From contig JACAXG010000012.1 in assembly GCA_018881555.1 (NCBI GenBank), forward strand, positions 3,930,663 through 3,994,662: a DNA stretch of 64,000 nucleotides, read 5' to 3'. A program made the translations under genes and the position numbers. Shown one piece after another: positions 37,198-49,201 of this stretch; the stretch's first letter is position 1; each line of letters begins with the position of its first letter. Under the pieces are notes generated by a model. That model ran no database searches. It was given only the letters and a program-made list of their open reading frames with translations, and was not told the origin of the DNA. This stretch comes from Amblyornis subalaris (lineage: Eukaryota; Chordata; Aves; Passeriformes; Ptilonorhynchidae).

Positions 37198-38034
37198 ATG
37201 GACCCCTTCAGCAACATCTGCCTCGGCCAGTGCAGAATAACAGAGCCCACAAATCAGTACTGTGATTGCAAAAGTCATGATTTTCATTCTCGTGTCCTAC
37301 CTCCACCTATCTGCACCACTGAGAACAGAAGAGGAGTTACAATGGACCTGTACCAGGGGGCAGATCAGCTTCCACTCAGCTCTTGTTTTCCCTCTGCAAA
37401 ACAGTGTGTGGTGAAGAGACTGCAGCTCTGCAAAAGACCTCAGGAATTAAGAGTTCAGGCCTGTCAAAGCAGTACTAATGCTCTCTGGGATGTGAGAGCC
37501 CTTGTTGAAGGAGACTGGAGTACACAGGAAAGCAGCACCCAGACACTGCCTCCCTGGACTTGCCATGATGCTGTGCCTTGGAGAAAGGGTGACAGAAGAT
37601 GGATGCCAAGATATGGCTCTGACGGGGACCAGCTGAGCAGACTCCGGGTTTTTTGTCTTGCTTGCCTTGGCACAGCTAGTGCCAAGCTGGTCCTGCACCC
37701 CGGGCGCCAGAGTTTTAGTGAGGAATGTGCAAGTGCTGCTCTGCTTGGCACAGCGGATTTGGAACGAGTTTGTCTCCCCCTGCGAGCCACGTGGACACGT
37801 GAAGCACGGGTGCACATCACACATGATGAGTGGAGGAGCCGGGAGCTCTTTGTGCTCCTCTCCCCCCAGCACAGGTTTTCCCCCGGCTGCCCTTGTCCCA
37901 GCAGGCTCTCGGGCTGTGCCCTTGCTCTTTGCACAGGTGCCTCTCGCGGGCTGGACTTTGCTTCTGCCGCAGGACAAGCTGCCGCCAGCTTCGCTACAAG
38001 CCTGGGACCCACACTTCTCTCAAGGGACAGGTGA
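37198..38034 (+). CDS. Unrecognised 278-codon open frame in a CpG-rich patch (probably non-coding)
   Basis: An ATG at 37198 opens 278 codons up to a stop at 38032-38034. The predicted product is Cys-, Ser- and Arg-rich, has no signal peptide, no clear membrane segment and no domain I recognise. Against coding status: the same stretch is also open for 231 and 176 codons on the reverse strand and for 154 and 128 codons in another + frame, so the open frames follow from local GC content. No splice signals or poly(A) signal are tied to it. For coding status: in DNA of about 50 percent GC a stop-free run this long is rare in 64 kb. I regard it as most likely chance or a transcript without a protein. 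Confidence 0.12.
   Translation: MDPFSNICLGQCRITEPTNQYCDCKSHDFHSRVLPPPICTTENRRGVTMDLYQGADQLPLSSCFPSAKQCVVKRLQLCKRPQELRVQACQSSTNALWDVRALVEGDWSTQESSTQTLPPWTCHDAVPWRKGDRRWMPRYGSDGDQLSRLRVFCLACLGTASAKLVLHPGRQSFSEECASAALLGTADLERVCLPLRATWTREARVHITHDEWRSRELFVLLSPQHRFSPGCPCPSRLSGCALALCTGASRGLDFASAAGQAAASFATSLGPTLLSRDR
37350..37363 (+). promoter_or_regulatory. Possible CTCF site, forward orientation
   Basis: GTACCAGGGGGCAG matches the CTCF core (CCACYAGGGGGCR) at 11 of 13 positions, with both mismatches in the first two bases. Motif match by eye; no occupancy information. Confidence 0.4.
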
Positions 38035-38230
38035 TGCCTTCCACCTTTCCCTTTCTGCGTCTCTCCATGCAGGAACCGTGCCAGGGCAGGGCTCTTGGGA
38101 AGCTGGGACCAAGCTGTGCTGAGCAGCCCTGGCTCGGCAGCAGCCTGTGCAGGACGCACCGCTCACCACAAACGTCGGTGGTCGGTGACGACTCTCCATG
38201 GATGGCAGCTCTCTGAAACCTGTCAGCCAG
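37600..38230. promoter_or_regulatory. CpG-rich patch in the gene desert
   Basis: GC and CpG content rise sharply compared with flanks; about thirty CpGs are visible in 600 bases (for example around GGGCGCC near 37700, CTCGCGGG near 37944, GCCGCCAGC near 37981 and the CG-rich end near 38150-38195). It could be an unmethylated regulatory element or a non-coding RNA promoter. It borders the motif-dense AT-rich block at 38.27 kb. Confidence 0.4.
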
Positions 38231-38269
38231 CACCTCCACATTAGCAGATGCTAACGGGGTCAGCATTAT

Positions 38270-38640
38270 GTTGCATTAGATGTAATAATGCTTTGTTCAC
38301 CACTTTTTCTTGCTAATAACTAGCTTCTTCCTTGCATCCCTTCTGGTCAGCCCTGTCTGTCAAATGACATGTCTGTCAAAATATGCATTATTCAAAAATG
38401 GACCTGTTGCCAGCTCTGTGAGGCTGGGGGATGGGTTCCTGTATCATATCACTCTTCCCTTCCATACATCTCAATTTCCTGCTTTCTGCATGATTAATGC
38501 ACATTTGCTTCCCTCTACATAATGTAGACAGCAAAGAATGAATGATGCTGCTTCATTACATTAACAGGTAACATGTCTTTCCATACCTGTATACACTAAT
38601 CTCTGCTTTTTTGTGCCTTATTTTTGTAAATGAACTAGAT
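38270..38640. promoter_or_regulatory. AT-rich block with paired CTGTCAAA motifs and homeodomain cores
   Basis: CTGTCAAAT starts at 38357 and CTGTCAAAA at 38373, 16 bp apart, with TGACA (38365-38369) between them on the other strand and TATGCATTA (38382-38390) after them. Further on are CATGATTAATGC (about 38488) and TGAATGATGC (about 38540). MEIS/PREP, POU and homeodomain factors use such cores. Enhancer function is inferred from the motif cluster and the HOXD-side location. Confidence 0.35.
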
Positions 38641-41600
38641 AGAAACAGTAAATACAAAATAATGGCATGTTATGCTCCTCTAATGTAACAGAAATCAGAG
38701 AGGGACAAGAAGGCGCTTCTCCTACCGCAGAGTTAGTTTAGCAGATTTTCATAATTTTAAATTCACCACTATCCTCATAACACCTACATTCGACCTTTGA
38801 TGTTGAGCTTCAGTAGTTTTTACTATATTCAAGGAAGAGAAGATAGAACTTTTTTGCAGTTGATAGAAAATGGGCACAGGGGACTGAAAATAACTAACAT
38901 ATACATTAGAAATGTAGACTACAAGATACTGTTCACATATGGTTAATCTCTGCCAAACTCAATACAAGACAAAACAAGCCAATATTGGCACTCTCAGACA
39001 AACTCCAGTATTGTATCTGTAAATAACAGTATTATGCAGACTTGAACACATTAGTAGCTGGAAAACAGAGAGCAATAGCAGATGCTATAAAACACACAGA
39101 ATCAATCCTGTTTGGACATTTATTGTATTAATACTATTTACAATTTATTTAGCAGAAAAGTGCTTTTATTACTGACTACTGACTATGTATGAATGAGAAT
39201 ATATGTGGGTGTTGTACACTCAAACATGTGCATCTTAGCCGTTCTGCCTGTCTTAAAATCTCCCTAAGAGGACAGCAATATCATGTTTTAACACCATCTA
39301 GCAGCAGCATGCAATATGCCATACAGGCGCAACACAAGAGAATACTGATGCCACAGATCCAGTCGTAATTTAGCTACAGGGGATAAAAACATTATTAACC
39401 AAACACAATTTGATTGGAAAATTAGCCCTATCAGTCGATCTTTGAGAAATACCACGGGATCTTTAATCAGAAGTAAGAAGCCTGTTGTTGGTTGTTGTTT
39501 GTCTTTTTTTCCTCTTTTACTTTACAGAGCCTCCAGAAGCTTATGTAGAAAGAAAATCAATTAAATAAAAATGGACAATGATAAAGAAGTCAAGAGAGCA
39601 ATTTTAAAATCAATACATTTCTTCAAAAGAAGCTCACAAGGTAGTTGCAGAATATGAAACAGAAGCTTCGCATACCAAGCAGGTACAATGTTAAGAACCA
39701 AAGGAAGATCCCAAAATACTTTGCTGTTTATCAGAAAGGATGGCATGGAAGAATTTGTAATAACCCAAGGTCAATCAAACCCAATCCTCTATCACCTACC
39801 CTGACTCCTGGAGGACAGGTAGTGATGTTTCAGACATTAGGCCATGTCTTTAAGTGGATGTTTGTGTTTGAAGAACCCAACACTTCAAGAGTCAGCCAAG
39901 AATGAACTTTTGTGGCAGCAAACATCAGCAGAAATATCACCAACTTCTGCTCTAAGTACAAGACATAATTCTTCAATTTTCAAATAAACATGTCCTAGAC
40001 ATAAAACCCCCTCAAACCCTACATTTAAACAATAAAACTCTGCCAAAGCAAAGTATTTCATTATGCATGCAATTTTCTCTCCAAGGAGAGGAATGAAGAA
40101 AGGACAAATCACATGTGAAATGTTAGTCATTAATGATAGTTAGTTCTTTGGTGCACTTTTGGGTGGTTCTCTGTGCGGTAAGGGCGGTACAAGAGCTTAT
40201 ATGGATTAGTGGAGAAATCAAGGAAAAAAACTCCAACAAAAAAATGGACTTCACCTTAATGCTTGCTTACAAGCTGATGGGCAACTTTATGCAACCATCG
40301 GAGATAAAAGTCACTTAAATTGTCATAAAATATAGTGATGTCAACCTATTTCACATGAGAAATGATTGGCAGAAAAGGGTCTTAAAACAATGAATAGTGA
40401 ATTGATGCAGTTAGCTGTGTTTTAGTGCTACTTCTAAATTTGCAAACTGTAAAACTCAGTCCAGAAAATGTCTTGACCTCTTTTGCTGTGTTAAATTAAG
40501 ACAGAATTAAATGTGACTCAAGTAGTCAGGCAGAGTATTGAGGCAAAAAATTCTTAGCCATATTCACTTTTCATTTCAAAACCATTTTTGTTTTATTGCA
40601 AATTCGTGATTCTGAAAACACAGTCAAAAATGACTTTAAAGAAATTACTTTTTTTTGGGTTCAAAACATCTGTGTAGTGGTATACCATGACGAGCATGAG
40701 GCGTGCAAATACAAGTCAGAGCAACTGGCATTTCTGTCAGCACTGAATGCACTGATGTCATTTAGTATTTGTGGTAAGCCCCAAACATTCCTCTTGCAGC
40801 AGAACATTTGTTGCCTGCTTCCTATGGAATTTCTGAGCAGGAATCAGGTCCAGCTATATCATATTCTATTTCTTCCCCTAAACAAGGTTTTGCTTTTTGA
40901 ATTCTTCAGTATCAAATGCACACAAGTTCACATATGTACTTGAATGTTTGGAAGTCCTACCTCTTCCCAAAACCAAACTTGTTGACTTTTCTTTCAGCTA
41001 TTACTATTTGCAGATTTCTCACCCATGCTCACGTTGATGAAACAAAACACTGTTTTTATGTCTTCCCTTCAATCAATAGAGTATCTTCATTAATTTAGTC
41101 ACAAAAAAAATGGTACTGACATTTTTTAAGCTAAATTTTTATTTGTGTAAGGCGTACTTCTAGATCATTAACACTGAATCTTTAATACAGTCACTATGCT
41201 TTTAGAAGTTGACATCTCATCAGCACCACATGTTTTTCCATAGGTACTGGCCAAATTCTAGAGTCATGATAGAGAACATCAGTGATACTGTACCTCCAGC
41301 TCTCCTGTGGTTCATTCCCGAGGATCCTAGATATATGCTACTGCATAAGCATCAATAAGCATGTTATTCTGGCAGCATGATTACTAGGAAAACATAAAAA
41401 GAAACCTGACTTCCTCTACAGCAGCCACACTGAACAGTGACTTACTGCTGCTGCTGCTTGTAAGAGCACACAGAGCTCATGCTCACAGGCAGTGCACTCT
41501 GCTCATCGCTCCTTGTGTTCTGCACAGAGATCCACATTGCTCCCTTTGGGGACAGAGCAAAGGATAATCAACCAGATAATGTGTCATATACTGTCTGTTT

Positions 41601-44600
41601 TTAAATCATTAGCAGCATGGGGGCCATGCCATGTGAAGTCCCAAGCGAGTACCTGCAAAGACTGTCTCTGCTTTGCAGAAGTAACTGACTGGGAAAAAAC
41701 CAGACTATAGTCCTGGAGATCAAACAAAACACAAAACTTAAATCACAACTTGGTGTGTTCTTTACTTCCACATGTCAACTCTGCTTCTAACCCAAATTCA
41801 CTGTCACCCGCTAAAGGCCTTGTTCAATCAATGAGCTCAGCAGGCATATGTGAGGCAAAGCTGAGGGAACTCTTTGGGATAATATCTTGTCTATAACTTT
41901 GATAGTAATTACACATTTGGAAATATAATGACTATATCACATACAATCTCATAAGGTACTGGAAGACTTTACTGGCTGCTTATCAGCTGAAGTTCTATCA
42001 GGACTTCAGTTCACAACACTAAATCTGCAAAAATATTTTATGGAAAACATAATGATTTTTGAAATTAATTTTGTATAAAGTCCTCTCTTTTTGCAAGCTG
42101 CTGCCTGATTTACAGGAGTTTATGATCATCATTGCCAGATGTTTGTGATCTGGTCATCCCAACAATGATGCCTGGGATCAGCAAAACTCTAACAAGACCA
42201 CACAGAACTTAAAAGAGCAAAAAAATCCCAAAGACCAAAAGAGTGCTGTATTTCAACATATACATTTCAGATATTTGAAACTAATATTCCCTGGTCCTTT
42301 GCATATGCACCTGTGAGCTGTATTTAAGAAACCTGAAAACCCAAGAAAAGGAACCAGAACAAATTAATAATCCCTTCCTTCATCAAATTAAACTTCACTC
42401 TGCTAAATTAGTTGACTTTCAAGGTTTGCACCAGGGCAATCAGGTTTGGAGGGTTTATCTGAAGAAACAAATATGAAAATGGGGATGAAGAATGTGAGGT
42501 AGCTAATGGGGTGGATGGGCCCAGAAAGGTTTGTCTAGTCACCTTAAAGAAAGTTCATTGGAAGGGGGAACTACCATCACCTCCACATAAAATTACATTT
42601 TGTCATGACTGATGATTTACTCAAAGGGACTTATTAGCCTCAGCAAGAATGCGTGTGGATAAAAGGAGAAAATACTCTTCACAACCCATTAGAAAGAGTG
42701 CTGCACCAGCTTGGGCAGGGAACTAAAAGAGAAGGCAGTACTGAAAGATGCTGTTTTTATCAAGATCATCCAAGTTAAGGTAGAGTGAGAGCATTGCCCT
42801 TCTGACATGAGTGGTCTTTAGAGAGGACAATATTTCAAACCACCTCAGACATATGAACTGAGATAACGTGGAGGTCTAAGAACTGTAGCTCAGCTTCTCT
42901 CTGGTATTTCAAACTCACTGGGCTTCTGTCACAATGAACTCTTACAGCTGAAGAATAAGAAAAGAACAAGATAAGTAAAAAAGACAAATGATTGTGTAGC
43001 TACTTTAAAAATAATTCTTGTGGAGTCAACATGCAGTGTTAACTCTCATGGCTAGAGATCATTTGCTTTTGCATACTGATGGCCTATCCCTTTACCAGAA
43101 GGCATTCAGTGCCATGCCATACAGACTCTTCTGGGACAAACAAGTATTTTTCCTTATTTTGTAGGTTTTATTAATGGTGGTTATTGCTACACATTTTCTA
43201 AAATTTGTGATATGGGCTACCTATATGATGGTTGATGATTATGATTGAATGAGTAGACAGAGGTACATTAAAAAGACTCCCACAGTTTCTCAAATTATGT
43301 AAGTATATAGTTAGTCCCAACTATTAGGAAGACTTGAACACATCTCAATGCAGATGTAGCTTTGCCAGCTGTCACTGGTATTGTTCTTGTGACACGGTGA
43401 TCTGACTAATATCTGAAGACACTTTACATGCTGGCTGCATTGATAGAGAGCAGGAAGTGTAACCTTTGACCACAAAAGTAATAACAGTGTGAGCTTTTCT
43501 GCAAACAAAACCTAGGAGAATTAATGTCCAGTATCAGTCACAAAGTGCATTTAGGACTCTCTACAAATCTAACTGAAGCATTTAATGAAATTATCATCTT
43601 CCTGTGTAATTTGAAACAGATGTAAGAGTTTTTGCCAAAACAAAAATGATGTTTAAACTCCCAGAGGACTAGGGCTAGAACCGAAAGACTGTATGACACT
43701 GAAGAGTAGGGGGCTTTCATGGGCTCTGATCTGGTACCTCAAACCCATATGGAGGACTTCAATGCCTGGAAGAGCAAACAAGAATCAGCCACCTCTAGAT
43801 GGGAACCCCAGCATCAACATGCTGAGCAGAGGCTACTTACCCCCAGTCATTTGGAAACACTGAGGAGAGCAGGCTTACGTGGTTTTTTTAGGAAAATACA
43901 CAGATGTTTCCATTTTGGGTGTCCTTTTGTTTTTACACTCCCCATATATATTACAGTTCACNTGTCAGAAGATTTTTTTGGCATATGAAAAGTTTAGATT
44001 CAGTTTCCTCTACCTCTTCTTCATCTGACTGACTCAAAACCTCTCTGCTGCATTTCCAATAGGATCTCTCCAAGCATCAGAGCAGGATTCCATCTGAACA
44101 CTGTAGTATCCTCACTGGCTATTACAGGAAATGGGTGTGGCTGGTCTTCTTTTTCCCACTGTATATACTGGTACCAAGCACTACTATTTCAGAAAAAATC
44201 AGTCTGCAGGCTCAAGTACATAAATATTAGTAAATAAGAGATGGACAAACAAACCCATTGTAAGTTGTTTTCCATTAACTAAGTAAAGATGGCTTATTCT
44301 AATAAAGTGTTTGGTGTCAGCTAGATTGTGTCTTTCTTCATTTGAGGAAGATTAATGTGGCTTATTTTCTACCTTTCATCACAATAGTTAATTTTTATTT
44401 TGATTTTCTATTTAATCTGCTTTTATAATGACTTTTTAAAATCATCATACCTGAGCTCCCGTAATGTGAAGTTTTTTTATGACCTTGCTGAAAATTTCTT
44501 TCTGATGTCAGAACCCCTGTGTGAGCAGGTGTTACATGCTTCGGTTGTGATAGAATTATTCTTTCATAGTCCATAGAAGCTTTTAAGCTGCCTTCATCCC

Positions 44601-46200
44601 CATAGCACCTAAACTCCATTGAGTAGCACATTAACTGACAAGAGTAACATCTATCATCTCTGCTTCACTCTCCTCTCTTGAAGAAATGTGCATGTAGGGG
44701 ACTGTATGGTTCGGGTGGGGTTTGCACTGTGTTTTGTTTTCAAATGTCCCTGCTTCTAGGTATGTGCCTCATAAAAATTGTCCCCTCATATATGGCAGAG
44801 GCTGCAGAGAAGTTTCTAAAGGTCTTTCACTCTTGCCATTATTTATATCTGGGTCTCCTGTCAGTCTCTATCTTGTCCAGAAATTAAATTTATAATGACA
44901 AATGATCTAGTACAAGTGTTAAAGAAAAGCCCCTTTATTAGAGCATTTTATACTGATGCAGTCTTCTGCATCTATAGTAGAAAGTGCTTTCCAAACTTAA
45001 GATTTTTTTGGTATGGTCTCCCAAGTATGCATAACACTTGTAGCTAGAACCACTACTCATTACATACATAGCTACTGGTAAAAACACATTCAGGTGAAGT
45101 TTCTCCAGTGAGTACAGGTTGACAATTCCTATTAAAGACCATCCTCGACTTTATGGCTTACTTGTGGCTTTACTCATTTAGCTTGATATTCTAGGAACAT
45201 CTTCAAGCTAAGGGGATGACAATACTGAAGATAATGGAGTAGTCCAGTGCAAGGGTACTTAACCTCAGAGAGTTGGACAGTCATTCTGTTACTAAGAAAT
45301 GTCACGAAAACAAAATACTATTGCAGATGCATGTCTTGGCAGTGTAATCATGTTAAGTCCCAAACCCTGTAGAGGTACCACTCCCTTACCACACTTACAA
45401 GATGGATTAGGAAAGCTATATTACTATCCATTCATGATATGATTATCCTGTGATTGCATCCCCTTATCTCACTCGTGGTCTTAACTTCTGGAGCACTCCT
45501 CCTCAGTCTTGGCTCACTGCCACTCTTCCTCGGGGAGAGGAGCTGCCAAGTCCTCTGGCACTCAGTTACCCTTGTGGCAAGATACAGGATCATACTAAAC
45601 AGGAAACAGACCTGCTTCAGTGTGCCATCAAATATGCAGGTGATAAAACGCTCCTGGAGCACAGGAGTTTTCATCTAATCTAATACGGTCAGTGTTAGTC
45701 ACAGTCCAGTGAAATGCCAACTCATGATTTTTTTTCCGGTTGTGGTGCACTTATAAACCTTCACTCATCAAACTCTGGGGACTTCTTGAAGAACACAGAC
45801 AATTTTTTACATTATTTTTTAGCCCCGTGAAAACAGGATTCAAGTATTTATAAGGCATCAAAAACATGAGAACCCAAAATGAATTACTGTAAAGAAAGCT
45901 TCATTGTCTGGGAAGGGCGCAAGTTGGGATTTTTGAGCTCTCAGGTTTAATATTGCTGATGTTGCCAAGTATGAACTAGTCCTTGCTGACAGATCTATAA
46001 GGAGAACTTGAACTCTGAAATTGCCGTACCCTCCAGTTTTCCCTGCTTTGTTTGGAGCAGGTCAGTTTTTTTCTTCCTATTTCACAAGAAATCCCCATTA
46101 ATTATCCCCCTCACTCTTGCCACAAAGACACTTATACCATTTCCTGTTGGATTTCACCCTCCACCTCCCTATGCAATTAGCAAAGGAGTTTCATTCATGC
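38640..46200. other. Intergenic sequence without supported genes
   Basis: AT-rich, repeat-poor sequence. Open frames are at most about 115 codons with no domains. Short A- or T-runs and TA-rich stretches are the only simple repeats noticed. No regulatory block stood out to me here, though fine-scale conservation cannot be judged. Confidence 0.65.
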
Positions 46201-46214
46201 TCCGATTTCTTCCC

Positions 46215-46375
46215 ACTGCTGTTCTTCTGCTCTCTCCCCATCTCTCACAGCTCCTTCCCTTTCTTCTTGCTGTCTGATTTTTCTCCATCCCCTCACTCTC
46301 GACGTTAACCCTCCTCCCACACCTTCTGTGCTCTCCCTCCCCTCCATTTTGTCTCCCTGTCACTCCAGCAGCAGC
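46215..46375. repeat. Long polypyrimidine tract
   Basis: About 160 bases composed overwhelmingly of C and T on the + strand, ending in CACTCCAGCAG. It lies directly before the CpG-rich patch at 46.39 kb. It may form triplex or act as a GAGA-type element, and its end resembles a splice acceptor, but no transcript is evident. Confidence 0.7.
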
Positions 46376-46389
46376 AATCAAACTAACAT

Positions 46390-46570
46390 CCCCGTCCCTT
46401 GACGGTATTTCAGAGCTCCGGAGCCAGATCAATTTCGTGGAGCTGCAAGCAGAGGCAGGGCAGAGGCGGGACGCGGCCGCCACAGGGGAGGGAGCGGGGC
46501 GGCAGCACAAAGGGCACGGCGAGGAGGCTGCACGGCGAGCAGGGACTGCTGCGACACGAGGGATGCTCGA
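46390..46570. promoter_or_regulatory. Small CpG island with GC box
   Basis: About fifteen CpGs in 180 bases with GC near 60-65 percent, in a desert that is otherwise AT-rich and CpG-poor. It includes GCGGCCGC (46473-46480) and a GC box GGGGCGG (46496-46502) typical of SP1/KLF binding. CpG islands in vertebrate deserts often mark non-coding RNA promoters or developmental enhancers. Open frames of about 150 codons on the reverse strand here look compositional. Confidence 0.5.
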
Positions 46571-46599
46571 CATTCCAGCTCCACAAAACACAAACTGCT

Positions 46600-49195
46600 C
46601 CCAGGCCTGGGAGTGCACAATGGCCAATTCCTTTGTCCATGAACACAGTAGCTAACTCGCTGCTTTACAAATATTGGGATATCCTGAAGATGAAAGGAAC
46701 AACGCATACTACATCTACAGTCTTCTAATTGGCATTTGGCACCAGAGAAACCATTAAAAATGTCATGACTTTCCTGTGGGCGAATACTTACTAAAAGCAC
46801 GACATAACCTTTGAATATTACTGACCCAATAATCCAAAGAAAACAAAGAAGTGCTTCTAACTTCCCGTGAGCTGTGATATGGGAACTCACAGTTACACTC
46901 CTGTGTTCTCAAACTCGGAGTCTGCTCACTCTGGCCCTGGGAATCTCTGCCACAGGTGCATTTCCAAAACTTCCCCCTTTCTTTTTTGTAAAGAGATCAC
47001 GTTATGGTGAACAGCCTTGGAATGCAGCAACAAAAATACACATTCCTGAGAATGAATGTCTTGTCTCCCACCGTGAGGAATACTCACTGAATATTTTACT
47101 GGCATGAAGACCCTGTACTGTAGCTTATTATATCAAAGGCCATACACCCCACACATCCCACAGTCTGCTGTAAGTTTGTGCACTGACTCATCTATGCCAG
47201 TCTCTATGTTGTTTCAAGCCCACTCAGTACAATCCTGAGCTGTCATTCCCTATCAAACACAGTCTTCCCATCACTCCAATCAAGCAATCTGCCTACTCAC
47301 CCACTATAGCAAAGACACACCAGGAAAAGGATCTGGAAAAAGGAAAATGAGTCAGAGAAAGTAACCAAATCTTACACTTATATCTTCATTCCACTAGATG
47401 TATACAAAACTGAAACAGCCTTAATTAAGGCTCTGTTAAGCAGCCTTAATAAAGAGGAGGAGAGAAATGCCTTGTGGCCAATACCAAATTAATCTGCAGC
47501 TTTTGCTGTCGCAGAAGTCACACAGAATATTCCATGATAGTCCTGAATAGAGGGTGCTGGGAAATTGGCATTCAGTGAATTATGATCTATATTAACTTTA
47601 CATATTATTTTCTATGGAATTCTCTGTTCTCATGTAGTCGGCAGGAAAAACATTAGAAACAATTCTTCATACTGGCCAATCCCAGCAAACAACCTTAACT
47701 CCTCTTAAAGCAGTTTGGAGTTTCAAGGTTGCTTGATCAGACCTTCTGGAGACCAGCACACAACCACTATGACGAAGATCCTGTTTTATGTGAGTAATCC
47801 TTCATATTGAACTCTGAAATGAGCAAGGTAGCGTGTTATGGTGTTTCTGGACCAATACAGAAAGGAAAAACTACATATCCCCTTAGATAATTCCATGCAC
47901 TCTGAAGAGGAAAGTCTCCTACCTGGAAAGTCTGTGAGAACCAGGGAAACTCAACAGAGATCTTGCATTCTCACCATTCCAGGTATTGTCAGTATAAGCA
48001 GGTTTTTTTGCCTAGCTCATGTCTTTTATATGACCTTCCCATGTTTGGATGAAAAAACTCCCTCAATTGCAAGGCAAACCTTGCAGAAATACTATGCTCT
48101 GGATGGCTGTTTTTAACACAGTACAAAAGTCTATATGACATGAGAAGGTTTAAACTTTTCCTTTGTAAAAATCCAACAGATTATTTATTTTTAGTATAAA
48201 ATCTGGTAACGTTTAGGGACAGTTATCTTGGTACAGCCATATTACAAAAATGTTACTTTTTTTCCTTTTGATATATTTCCTATAGAGATGACAAAGTTTA
48301 CATTAATGTTAAGAGGGAAACTCCAAATTTGGCTTTCTTTGAACATACAGAGGAGTCTGGAACTGTCAATGTGTTTTTTGTCACAAGCTTTTTACTTTAT
48401 CAAATCCTGTTAAGTCCGAATTTAATACTCAGCACCCTGATACATACAGTCATCTGCCTTCAGTCCAGTGCAAGAAACGACAGAGTTTCTTCAGTATAAT
48501 TGTAGTGATAATACTCCTGCTTTGCACCAAAAGCAGAGTGTTGTTACCTTCAGATGCAGAGGAGACCTAACCACTAACTCACAAATATATTATGAATGTT
48601 TCTATCTCTCGGTTGACACCTACAGTGCTGGGGAGGTAAGTCACCTTCTGCAGACAAAAACGCAGCACTGCACTAACTGCAAATACATAGCCACTAGCAA
48701 ACAGCAGATGTGCAAGTGCTGTGATGTATCAACACTGCAATGTCTCTATGGGGATATGGTACCAATGCACAAAGGAAGAGATCTCTGACACCATTTAAAG
48801 CTCATTCAAAATATCATGTCATCCCACAATACCCACACTTTATCAAATAGATATTTTAAGGTGAAGTCTGAATTCTGATTATGTTTGCAATGTCGGTGGG
48901 ATTGCTCTCCTGTTCTGCTTTCACTGGAAAAATATTTTAGGCCCAATTAATTCTCCCGGTCTCTAGCAAAATTAACATACAAGCTAGAGCCTATTCTTGG
49001 CCTATTTGCTTTCATCCTTGTTTTAAAAAATAGAGTGCATTTTAGAGATAGCTGCTTCCTCTATAAGACATAGTCTGATAATGAAAACATCATTAATCTA
49101 TAGTATGGAGACAGATAGATCTGTGACAAAATGCCTTGTAAATGGCTCTAACAGAGTAATATTGACTGATTCTGTCAATACTTAGTAAGGAATTT
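46600..49195. other. Intergenic sequence without supported genes
   Basis: AT-rich unique sequence. Its one distinct element is the 16-bp palindrome at 47417-47432. No coding signal. Confidence 0.7.
47417..47432. promoter_or_regulatory. 16-bp perfect palindrome centred on TTAATTAA
   Basis: AGCCTTAATTAAGGCT is a perfect palindrome, and a second CAGCCTTAAT follows at 47441-47450. A TTAATTAA core with symmetric flanks is compatible with homeodomain dimer binding. The pattern is seen; the binding is inferred. Confidence 0.4.
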
Positions 49196-49201
49196 GTTGC
49201 A

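Noticed and set aside
46169..46890. Two reverse-strand frames of about 150 codons over the CpG-rich patch
   Set aside because: They follow GC-rich and polypyrimidine composition, overlap each other in different frames, and show no domain.
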